Shown: one piece after another, positions 55,557 through 64,000 of the stretch | Numbering within the stretch: position 1 is the first letter of the stretch | How the letters are laid out: each line of letters starts with the position of its first letter | From: Strigamia acuminata | Lineage: Eukaryota > Arthropoda > Chilopoda > Geophilomorpha > Linotaeniidae | NCBI GenBank assembly: GCA_949358305.1 | Contig: OX442315.1 | Span: 7,652,427 to 7,716,426 of the forward strand | Direction: 5' to 3' | DNA: 64,000 nt | The notes under the pieces: generated by a model | The model's input: the letters and a program-made list of their open reading frames with translations, nothing else | Database searches by the model: none | Told to the model about the DNA's origin: nothing | Translations under genes and position numbers: made by a program

Positions 55557-55745
55557 TCACTGGTTTTTATCGCACTCATCACCAAGAGTAAGAAAACTGT
55601 AAATACAAATAAAATTAATTGAACATTCATCCATCAAACACGGTACATTTAAATGGCATATTGTGTGAACTTTACTCTGCAGCGTAAAGCCTGTCAAACC
55701 GACGAAGAAAACCAGTAGAACCAAAAACACACAACAAGACTTCAT
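55557..55745 (-). CDS. Small secreted-peptide-like gene (copy A)
   Basis: The unspliced frame encodes 62 aa: a basic start and hydrophobic stretch (MKSCCVFLVLLVFFVGLTGF) resembling a signal peptide, then a short Cys-containing tail (five Cys). However, 55597-55675 also has the form of a 79-bp intron on the minus strand (GTAAAG...TTTACAG). If spliced, the tail is replaced by a second exon reading MSAIKTSEMAAQSFFASDSD, and the differences from copy B across that segment look unconstrained, as in an intron. The N-terminal hydrophobic segment is common to both models. Function unknown; family not recognised. Confidence 0.45.
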   Translation of the reverse strand: MKSCCVFLVLLVFFVGLTGFTLQSKVHTICHLNVPCLMDECSINFICIYSFLTLGDECDKNQ

Positions 55746-56145
55746 TTTTCAAAATGTCTGCGATCTGTAATTAAAGGCAAATAATTATTACTGTTGTTTA
55801 ATTGCGGATTTAAATGGCTTAATGATCTATGGAGTACATCGTAGAATGTAGGACTAATAATTCAAATTCAAAATGAGAAGCTGCTTTCTTTCTTTCACAC
55901 GAAATGGTCATATAATTGCAGATATATTTTCCAGTCCTGAGATCTTCTTTTGTATTTACAAGTTGATATTTAGCTTAATATTTAGCCAGGCACGTCTGAA
56001 GTAGAAATCCAAATTCAGTTAAAATGTGATTCAGAGGGCACAGAGGGAATTGTTTGTTGCAAGAAAACAGAAATGAAAGCCAAAATCAGTTATTACCTTC
56101 CTTTCACGTTATTGTGACTAGGTTAGACCAAAAAAACTGTTTTTT

Positions 56146-56218
56146 ATGCACAGCCAAGGAACTGGATTGAGATTGGATATTCCGAATCCAATCTGAATCC
56201 AGTTCTTTGGTTGTGCAT
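56146..56218. ncRNA. 73-nt microRNA-like hairpin (copy A)
   Basis: ATGCACAGCCAAGGAACTGG...GATTGGAT pairs with ATCCAATC...CAGTTCTTTGGTTGTGCAT: a 33-bp stem with two G-T pairs and one mismatch, closed by a 7-nt loop. The size and near-perfect stem resemble a pre-microRNA, and the hairpin is kept in the duplicated copy at 57959-58050. A small fold-back MITE is the alternative. Strand unknown. Confidence 0.4.
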
Positions 56219-56620
56219 CGATCAAGTTCTTCGTAAATACGAAAATGTAAAAGAATATCAACCTAAAACGCAAGAAGCAGAGAAATAAGAAACACAAAAT
56301 GGAATAAAGACAAACAAGTAAATGTTGCTATGCCGACGGAAAATCATCGCTATTGGTTTGAATTGTATCTAGCGCCTCACATAGTTAATAACACTTGTTA
56401 TCACCAGAGCGACACTGCAACTCAAATAAAGTGTCCGATTTTGAATTAGAATTATTAGTTTTAATTTAATTTAATTTAATTTATAAAATAAAAATCGTAA
56501 CTAAACTTTTACAACATTTATTACATATTGAGTACAAAAAATTTTCACTACGAGAAGTGTAAGTGCAGGTCCTATTTTTTACAACGGTTTATGCATTTAA
56601 TATCCTTTGATTTATATCAT

Positions 56621-57387
56621 TCAAGACCTGTTGGACGCACAGTAATTTGAAGGTTGTAAATCGTATTCATCACCAAGCTCGTGACAACTGAAAATACAAA
56701 TAAAATTAATCAAACATTTATTCATCAAACACTGTATATTTAAATGGCACATTGTGTGAACTTTACCATCCAGCATTAAGGGTGCGGTCGGATAGGATAC
56801 AATCCGACCCAAATTCGGATTGAATTGAGTCGGATTCGGATTGTCCCAAATCAATCCGTTTTTTTTAAAAAAAGGATTGGATAATTCAAAATTTTATCCA
56901 TACATTCTGGATAGGATTGGGGGAAAAAACCGAAACAGATCCATATAATCCGAAATTCAAGAAATCAATTTAAATGCACTCTATTTTAAATTTTTATTTT
57001 TTATTTCTTTCTTTATTTTTGGTCAGTTTTGCACGTAATTCATCCGTTTTCGGTCATTTTTGCTCTTTTTAAATTTTTCTTGGTCACTTTTGCTCTTTTA
57101 AACTTTTTTTTGGTCATTTCTGCACATAATTTATCAGTTTTTGCTCATTTTTCACTTAATTCATCAGTTTGAAACGTTTGGACGTTTGGGACTCAATCCT
57201 ATCCGCAATCCGCACTCGGTTTGAATTGAATGATGCTAGGATTGGATGAGCCACCATTTTTTTCGGATAGGATTGGATAGTTGGTTTATCCATCCAAAAT
57301 TCAAACCGATTCAAACGCACCCCTATCCATCATTAATAAAACCAAACAGATGGCCAAAAACCAGCGAAGCAAAACACGAGGCTTCAT
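56621..57387 (-). pseudogene. Small secreted-peptide-like gene (copy B), split by a transposon
   Basis: The start and hydrophobic stretch are at 57337-57387 (MKPRVLLRWFLAICLVLL). The remainder is at 56621-56779, with KVHTMCHLNIQCLMNKC in the unspliced frame. The 56780-57322 element lies between them, just before the GTAAAG that would be the donor of the putative 79-bp intron. Unless the element is spliced out, the gene is inactivated. Unspliced, the tail would have six Cys against five in copy A. Confidence 0.5.
56780..57322. mobile_element. DNA transposon derivative (GGGTGCG termini), copy 2
   Basis: Same ends as the 31.2 kb element (GGGTGCGGTCGGATAGGATA; CAAACCGATTCAAACGCACCC). Flanking 14-mers CCATCCAGCATTAA (56766-56779) and CTATCCATCATTAA (57323-57336) match at 12 of 14. 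The interior has only degenerate GGTCAGTTTTGCAC-like units. Confidence 0.85.
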
Positions 57388-57958
57388 TTTTCAATAATTC
57401 TGTGAACTGAAATAAAGCAAATGCAATTAATTATTACTGTTGTTTAACTGCGGATTTAAATGGCTTATATTTTAAAAAATTAAGTATGTCAGTCCACACG
57501 AAAAGGTCATATTTTGCAGATATATTCAACTTATCGTCCACATAAATGGCAGTATATTTACAATGTATAAAATATACAGTTTGGTCCAGTTATTTTCAAC
57601 ACAACTGTACCTGGTCCGCAGCCAGTGACGAGGGTCGAGGTGGTTCATGACCCACTGCTAACGGACCATCTCCTGTGTTTGATCTAGACGACCTTCCATC
57701 GCCGAGTGCTGCCAAAAAATTAATTACATTATACAATTGTTGTTATTGTTGATATTTAGTTTAATATTTACTATTTAGCCAGGCACGCCTGAAGTAGAAA
57801 TCCAAATTCAGTTAAAAAGAGATTCAGAGGGCACAGAGAGAATTGTTTGTTGTGTTTTTAGTAGAAATAAGGGCAAGAAAGCAGAAATGAAAGCCAAATC
57901 AGTTATTACCTTCCTATCACGTTATTGTGACTAGGTTAAACCAAAAAAACTGGTTTTT

Positions 57959-58050
57959 ATGCACAACCAAGGAACTGGATTGAGATTGGATTTTGAACAG
58001 ATGGCCATTTATTCCGAATCCAATCTGAATGCAGTTCTTTGGTTGTGCAT
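57959..58050. ncRNA. 92-nt hairpin (copy B)
   Basis: Same stem as copy A with a longer loop (TTTGAACAGATGGCCATTTA inserted) and one extra mismatch (GAATGCAGTT). Its stem is conserved better than much of the surrounding duplicated DNA. Confidence 0.35.
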
Positions 58051-58270
58051 CGATCAAGTTCTTCGTAAATACGAAAATGTAAAAGAATATCAACCTAAAA
58101 TGCAAGAAGCAGAGAAATAGGAAACACAAAATGGAAGGATGCAAACAAACAAGTGAATGTTGCTATGCCGACGGAAATTCATTCGCTATTGGTTGGATTT
58201 GCATCAAGCGCCTCGTAGTTACCTAATACACTTTGTTCCCACCAGAGCGACACTGCAACTTGGTGTTTGC

Positions 58271-59127
58271 TTGTGAATTTTGATATTAAAACAAGTACAC
58301 TTGTAATTACTAGACCGACAAATGGTCACTCTGCTGCAAGTTAAAATATACAATATTTTGGCTTTTAACCCTAAAATAATATCCGTGTTGGTTCCGATGT
58401 TTTCCATCTACAAAATAAGAGTTCTTATTTCCATATCCTGTATCGCATCAAAATTAGTAATGGTTGTAAGTGTTATAAGTCCCGTCGCGGCAACTGTGAA
58501 TTCAGAGTGTAATTCTGGATCGCTGTAGTATTTAAAGAAGAAAAAAAATGCAAATTCAGTTAAAAAGAGATTGTAAAAACCGACGAGTTTTAGAAGAGTG
58601 GGGTCGCGCGTTTGTAATCGTTATCGTGCAGGAAAGCCATCATCGAGGAGGTGTTTTTGAATGTGAGATTGTATGATGCGTGAACGGAAGTTTGGTTTTG
58701 TGTCATAAATTTATCCAGTTTGACCTTTCTTCTGTTTTTACAAATGCAAACCCCAAATAATGTTACAATAAATCTTGTCTTTATGTTAAAAGCATGGTTT
58801 TTATTCGTCTCCAGAGAAATTCCAGATAAGTTAAAATATGAGTCAGTTTTCAATTGTTTCTTTTAAATTGCGAGAGACATTCAGAAGGCAAAAAGGAAAT
58901 TGTTTGTTGTGTATTTAGTAGACAAAAGCGAAAATTAGACCATAGGTGGCGCTGTTGGCACGAAGCACAGACTTAACACAATGCAGAACTGATCAATACA
59001 AGTATCGGTAAGTAAATTCAATATTATAGATCAGTAACACAGCTGTAATAATAATAAACAAACACACAAAAATACAGAAATAATAAAGTGAACCACGAAG
59101 CTAAAATGTTCCGTATCCAGCATCCAG
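58271..59127. other. Third, decayed piece of the duplicated unit and flanks
   Basis: 58540-58940 retains scattered unit blocks (GCAAATTCAGTTAAAAAGAG; ACATTCAGAAGGCAAAAAGG then AAATTGTTTGTTGTG). No intact peptide frame or hairpin is seen. Small open frames at 58322 and 58590 lack support. Confidence 0.5.
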
Positions 59128-59356
59128 CATCCAGCTTAACTTGAAAATCCAAGTTGTTCTTCCTAATGTAAGTCCTAATTTCTTTTATGGGTAAATCACC
59201 AATATGATGACAATCTTTGCAGGCCATCAACTTCAAAAGAGTTTGCATCTTCATTAATCTTGTAATCGACTCTGGAGTAATCGTATTGCATTCAGAAATG
59301 TATAACTCTGTCAAATTTTGAAGTCCATTTAAGTCTACAAGTTGCGAAACTACGCT
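59128..59356 (-). pseudogene. Truncated copy of the LRR gene 3' end (copy 4), cut by an LTR
   Basis: The minus strand reads LQNLTELYISECNTITPESI, LLKLMACKDCHHIGDLPIKE and RTYIRKNNLDFQVKLD, aligning with the C-terminal repeats of the intact LRR gene. Homology ends at 59356/59357, where the retrotransposon LTR begins, so the rest was displaced or lost. Confidence 0.85.
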
Positions 59357-59979
59357 TGTGACCAGCTGCCCCTGCGCACGGGTCGCTGCACTGCAACGGC
59401 AATGCACTTGGCGCAGCTCCAGCGCCTCTCGTATCTCGCGCAGCTTGTTGCGGTCCCCCGCAACCAGGTGGAGCTGCGGGCCTTTGGTCAAGCAGGATCG
59501 GGCCCCGGAAGTCGCCCTTCCGGAAGTGGTTGGTCCCCGTAGGGACAAGAGAGTTGTTGATCAACCAGCAAGGCGAACGGTCGTGTTGCGACCGCCTCCA
59601 AAACTGGCTATTGAGATAACCCAAACTATCGGCGTGGCGATGATATCGCCCGCCGGGACCTGAGCGTCCAGTTGCGCCACGTCCGCCGGACGTTAACCGT
59701 AACTTCGGCGGCGTGGCCCAAAACCGATTACCGACCTCGTGTGTCATGGCGGCCGATGGCCGCCGTGCCACGCGGTCTGATTAGGGACGGTTCGAAGGAA
59801 CCGCCGCCTTGGGAAATACACTATGGGACACTACAATCATACCCCTAGACATCCAATAAAGCCATAACTAAAACTATATTGTGTCTCCGTGTATTTCGTG
59901 GTTTGTTTTATCGTGTGTGTTGCGTCCAGCGCCTCCGTGGCTCTCCCCCGACCACGTGGCGTCCGTCCGAACACTCACA
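59357..59979 (+). mobile_element. LTR of a retrotransposon
   Basis: Starts TGTGACCAGC and ends ACACTCACA, giving a TGTGA...TCACA terminal inverted repeat. AATAAA lies at about 59854. Immediately after is ATTGTGGGCCCGTCCAGGAT, positioned as a primer-binding site and resembling leader junctions of retroelements. GC content jumps relative to flanks. The matching 3' LTR is not in the window, so length (623 bp) rests on one copy. Confidence 0.7.
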
Positions 59980-62170
59980 ATTGTGGGCCCGTCCAGGATT
60001 TTGAATTCTCTTGCGAATACTATTCTAATTTACTGATTGTGCGAAGCACAATATTAAATGAATTTTTTCTTTCAACTAGAGGGGGAAATTTCCTTGGTCA
60101 TGATTGTGACAGGGGGTCAGCAGGCGAAACGGCCGCTAATCGCTGACCATTGGACCCTGATCAGACAAAAATTGGTGGCTTTGCATGTCCAGCTTGCCTG
60201 GGTACTGGCAAGCCGGGACTTACACTAGCCACACTTTCCAACGGTCTTCTATTCCTTTCTAGCTTAGCCTAAAAAACTGAGTGGTTGGGAGGGGAATATA
60301 ATTCCAAACCTTCTTTATTATTTTTATTTCTTGGTGCGCAGCCCAAGTAAAAGTAATGGGACAGTCTGCAGCGTATTCAAACTCGATTCGTGGAGGAGGC
60401 GCGCTGGTGGCCACCAGCAAACCAAATCCCACGGGGGAGAAGCGGTCATATTCCAGGTGCCACGCTGCAATCACTGGTTCCATTATGGGCCGGGCGAGGA
60501 GGCGATGTTGAACTGAGCTTTGAGTGACACCAAATTTCTTGTAGGACGTTTAGTCGCTTGGATGCAGGTTGCTAGCTTAGTGGTCGCTGGCGCGGGAACA
60601 GTCACGTGCGGTGAGTTGGCGTGTAGTTGGACCCGAGTAGCAGCGAAGTGTCCGCACACATGGGAAGACTGCCTTGATTTTTGTTGCGACTCATAATTTA
60701 TGGGTTGCGTTGTGGTTGCTCAAGGCGCTCATCCGGGTTCACATCGGTCATAATCCTACCCTGTCCCGTGTACTGGTTGGTAGGCAACTGCAAGTTAACG
60801 TATTTAACCCAAGAGTTGCTGAAATTGGGACACGGACAGCAGGGAGAGCTGCCGGAGGTACGGGGATACCGATGGTGAAGTGCTCAAATGGCACAGAGAG
60901 TTCGTTAGGGCGTAGGAACGATATCTGTGCGTTCAGGTAGCTACCAACTTTGAAAAAAGATTGGGAATCTAGCCTGTAACTTTTGTTTCTGAATTTTATT
61001 CACTCTTGCTTGATTTCTGGGCTACTGCAGTTTGTTAAAGGACTGTGCTCGAACCACAGTCTGGAGCAATCTCTGTAATTTGGAAATTAGTTGTTTTTAC
61101 ATCTTTTTCATTTTTTACTTTTTCTCTAAACTTCCCTATCTATGATTTTCATGGTTTTCTTGGGACTCCACACCTGACAGCGGTAATAATCACCTCAAAT
61201 GCCGGGTTGTATACAGCGTCAAATGGAGGGCGATATGGCTTCACAATGGCGGCTGAAGGGTGGGACCCAAGGCGACTAGGGACAGAAGATGCATTTTCTT
61301 CTTACTTTAAGTGCAACTGACTGTTCCACAAAAAACACCATTTCATTGGGATGAACAGACATCTCAGTGTAGGCACGTTTCTGTCGAAAGGCAGCCTCGT
61401 GCAGACTGGAATGAGTCTCCGAAAGGGGTGAGCGGGCGCGTTTGTTGGTCTCTTGGGGCAGAAGAAGAGATTGCAACAATATCCCCGTAGTGTAAATATC
61501 TGCAAAAACCTTCTGCTAAAAATTGGAACTTTTTGAGTGTCTTTTAGATTAAAAAACACCCAGTATTTTGTAATTTTTTATTTTTTATTTTCTTATCTTT
61601 CTTCCTCTGTTTCTTCTTGCGAGGCATCAAGAATCGGTTTGTCTGCGCGCTAGCGCGGTTTGATTTTGTTATTTGTTGCTAACAATGATAAAATTAACTG
61701 GTTTGAAAATTTCGAAGTTCTACAGACATGATTTCGTGCTTTTTTAGAAAAGCACAAAAGTCATGTTTTTGTGGAATCAGACCATTTTGATCTGGTTCAG
61801 AACTTCTAGTTCCAAACCGAAAAATCACTATTGTTTTTTCAAAAAGTGTTGTTTTTTCTGCAGAAATGTAGGAATTGGAACATTAAAACGGTCGAAATTT
61901 TGTTTTTATTTTAAAAATCAAACATGGCGACTGGAAAGACAATAGAAAAACATGTGGAAATTTCGACATTTTCTTGGAACTCTGGGAAATTGATTCTATG
62001 AATTATTTTAATTTTCTACCAATGGGAAACCAGGGGGGGGAAGTGACATCACTAATCCCTCTCCCAAGAATGGCTACTTGAGCCTAATCTCCTGTCTCCT
62101 CATTGGTCGTGACTTAATTCCACTTGTTCACCTTGCAAGCTGCGGTCCTGCTTTTGGTCACATTGTGTCA
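59980..62170 (+). other. Long untranslated leader of the retrotransposon
   Basis: About 2.2 kb between the LTR and the gag start codon, with no supported frame. A leader this long is unusual and may hold the packaging region or a second nested insertion. Confidence 0.5.
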
Positions 62171-63772
62171 ATGCCAGCGACCAGAACTGGTAAGACCACG
62201 TGGGACTCTCCTGCACCTAATTCTTTCACACCCGCAACGGATTCAGATTTGAACGACTCGGATAATAATTCGATTGCTTCTTCAAACGACAATATGTCAA
62301 GTCCTAAAGTTAAGTGGTTGGATCAAGCGATGCTTGAAACGACTTGCAACGTCTTTAATCTAGTTATCGATGATATGACAACCTACGAAGTGTGGGAAGA
62401 CACGCTTCTGAAACTAGCCGATCACTTGGTGGAACTCCAAGACAAATCGGATAGCACTATGCGTCAATTAACGCAAACGCGCACGGAATTCGGTGATATT
62501 AGCGACCGGTTAACTCATGCTTTGCAGGAGTTAGACTCTGCGAAATTATCGAATGAAAGCTTGTTGAAGATGATAGCTAGTCAAAAAGCTATCGTTGACA
62601 GCGTGGTGGCGGCTGGACAATCGAATTTGAGAGCACAATCTGCAATCTCAAACACGATTTCTCCCACCGTGACAACACCAAACTCTGGATCCAGCACAGG
62701 CTCAACGCCTACGACTGGAAATCCTCTTTTTCTGGCTTGGGGAGAAAAGTTTCTTCACAAAACTGACCAGGCTATGCCTGCTCCCAGGCCAATGGATGAA
62801 GTAGAGCTAAGTAAACGAGTCAAATCCATTGGAATTGAAGCGTTTGCAGGGGACAAAACGAAAGCTAAGTCTTTCCTTATTGATTTAAAACGTTCTCTAC
62901 GCTTTGCTTTGCCCTATCTGAACCAAGTGCTTGCTGAGCATTTGTTTAAGTTTTTCCGAGGAGATGCGGCCACATGGTTCTCTTCTCATGCCAAAACAAA
63001 TTGGGAGGAATTCGAACATGAATTTATCACCCATTTTCGTCCGAGCGATGCGCTGCTTTTAGCAGAAATCGCTAAAACACAGCAACTGTCTCATGAGTCT
63101 GCCACCCAAGTAGTGATAAGACTCGAGAAGTTATATGCTCAATTGACTATTCCTGTGCACGAGAGCCAGCAAATTCAAAAAGTGCTGGCAATTCTGCGCC
63201 CAGCGGCCAAGAACATGGTCGCAAATGCCATTAATTTGGAGAACACTTGGGCGTCGCTCAGGAAAGCTTGCATTGCTACGGAGGCCGCGATTATAAATCA
63301 GGAAACTGTGACAAATGCAGCAATCATCGAGGCGGCAAAAACAGAAACTGTTACGCCAATTCAAAAATCCAACCAGCAAATGGTAACAATACCAAATGCT
63401 GCAGGTGTAGACAAACCTGAATTTGTCCCGTTTGGATTAAGAAATCCAAGCAATCTAACATTGTTCCCTGCGCCTAAAAACGCTGCGATAGCAGCAACAA
63501 AGGCCGCAGAAAGCAACGAGAAGGCGCTAGTCCCGAGCAATAGGCTCAAAGATTATGCGACCAAACCAAGAGTTGGCGGTTGCTGGGGCTGCGGAGGCGC
63601 ACACTTTGAAAGGGATTGCCCCCTCAAGGTGGAAGCCGCCAAGGCAGCAATGGAAACGATCGCCGCCGCCCAACACAGCATGATGCAGGCTATGCTTGCA
63701 GCCAACGAGTTTGGTGGCTGGCCTGACATGGCGGGAAACAAGGAGTCGCAGTCAACAGATGCCACCAAGTAA
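62171..63772 (+). CDS. gag: Retrotransposon Gag (533 aa) with zinc knuckle
   Basis: The frame is open from 62078, but the first ATG is 62171 (MPATRTGKTTWD). An acidic Ser/Asn-rich N-terminus is followed by a coiled-coil-like stretch, then a Retrotrans_gag-type core at about residues 225-400 (EAFAGDKTKAKSFLIDL, LFKFFRGDAATWF, NWEEFEHEFITHF). An Ala-rich linker leads to the zinc knuckle CWGCGGAHFERDCP at about 471-484. The knuckle spacing is C-X2-C-X3-H-X4-C, one residue shorter than the standard CX2CX4HX4C, a variant seen in some retroelements. It packages element RNA into particles. No protease or reverse transcriptase follows within the remaining 228 bp; a short frame (about 63786-64000, +) stays open to the window edge and could be a pol start, but nothing diagnostic is visible. 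Confidence 0.85.
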   Translation: MPATRTGKTTWDSPAPNSFTPATDSDLNDSDNNSIASSNDNMSSPKVKWLDQAMLETTCNVFNLVIDDMTTYEVWEDTLLKLADHLVELQDKSDSTMRQLTQTRTEFGDISDRLTHALQELDSAKLSNESLLKMIASQKAIVDSVVAAGQSNLRAQSAISNTISPTVTTPNSGSSTGSTPTTGNPLFLAWGEKFLHKTDQAMPAPRPMDEVELSKRVKSIGIEAFAGDKTKAKSFLIDLKRSLRFALPYLNQVLAEHLFKFFRGDAATWFSSHAKTNWEEFEHEFITHFRPSDALLLAEIAKTQQLSHESATQVVIRLEKLYAQLTIPVHESQQIQKVLAILRPAAKNMVANAINLENTWASLRKACIATEAAIINQETVTNAAIIEAAKTETVTPIQKSNQQMVTIPNAAGVDKPEFVPFGLRNPSNLTLFPAPKNAAIAATKAAESNEKALVPSNRLKDYATKPRVGGCWGCGGAHFERDCPLKVEAAKAAMETIAAAQHSMMQAMLAANEFGGWPDMAGNKESQSTDATK

Positions 63773-64000
63773 CTGACGGCTGCGCTCTCACCATGGTTTT
63801 GATTCCAACGGAAAAAGACATGGAGGACTTTCTATTTTGATGACATTTCATCCACAGAGCCAGATCCTCACGTGGTTTTTCCCACAGACTCTGAAATCGA
63901 TCATTGCAATAAAGGCCACGTTGTGACCAAAATTGAGTATTACTCAAGAAACCCATTTTTCTTCACTATTTTAAATTATTTAAACTATGTATTTGAAAAA

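Larger units (their letters stand above)
55475..56440. repeat. Tandem segmental duplication, unit 1
   Basis: Unit 1 carries the small-peptide gene, then shared blocks: GCGGATTTAAATGGCTTA, TTTAGCCAGGCACG, GAAGTAGAAATCCAAATTC, the hairpin, GTTCTTCGTAAATACG, and ACCAGAGCGACACTGCAACT at its end. The same order recurs in unit 2 (56577-58270). Confidence 0.9.
56577..58270. repeat. Tandem segmental duplication, unit 2
   Basis: Second copy of the 55475-56440 unit, enlarged by a 543-bp transposon at 56780-57322 and by extra sequence around 57500-57720. Ends at ACCAGAGCGACACTGCAACT like unit 1. Confidence 0.9.

Noticed and set aside
59292-59771. 159-aa minus-strand frame rich in Arg/Ala/Gly
   Set aside because: Lies mostly in the GC-rich LTR in antisense and is fused artificially to the LRR fragment.

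Overview
This is a 64 kb piece of an AT-rich nuclear genome from an animal, most likely an invertebrate. The evidence is GT-AG introns of 55 bp to 8.5 kb, metazoan gene families (FBXO25/32, FAM110, C2H2 zinc fingers), a cytosolic-type nuclear tRNA-Leu with an intron, and dense miniature DNA transposons (MITEs). The phylum cannot be fixed from the sequence. There are no bacterial-type operons and no CRISPR array.

Layout: 1-2.7 kb is non-coding with two MITEs. 2.73-7.84 kb (+) is one large exon for a polyglutamine-rich protein with six C2H2 fingers. 8.84-19.53 kb (+) is a multi-exon coiled-coil gene whose exon phases all agree but which has one in-frame TAA in its first visible exon. 19.5-24.3 kb is MITE-rich and holds a tRNA-Leu(AAG) gene (-). 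24.3-36.2 kb (+) is a three-coding-exon FAM110-family gene with an 8.5 kb first intron full of repeats. 40.4-48.5 kb (+) is a complete nine-coding-exon FBXO25/FBXO32 (atrogin-1-like) F-box gene. 48.8-59.4 kb is accessory: an intact intronless leucine-rich-repeat gene (-), three broken copies of its 3' end, a frameshifted RING-H2 reading frame, and a tandem duplication carrying a small secreted-peptide-like gene and a microRNA-like hairpin. 59.36-64 kb is an LTR retrotransposon: an LTR, a long leader and a gag reading frame with a zinc knuckle, running off the window edge.

The genes do not form a pathway. FBXO25/32 would act in SCF ubiquitin ligation, the RING ORF would also be an E3 ligase if it is expressed, and FAM110 proteins are centrosome-associated; their adjacency looks incidental. 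Mobile DNA dominates the architecture. I can define pogo/Tigger-like MITEs (CAGTCGA termini, TA target), hAT-like MITEs (8-bp target duplications), two piggyBac-like families (TTAA), a family with CCGTA termini at TA targets, a mariner-like MITE, a Mutator-like remnant, LTR elements, and several 20-31 bp minisatellites. Two of the broken LRR copies end exactly at a transposon boundary, and a transposon splits one copy of the small-peptide gene.
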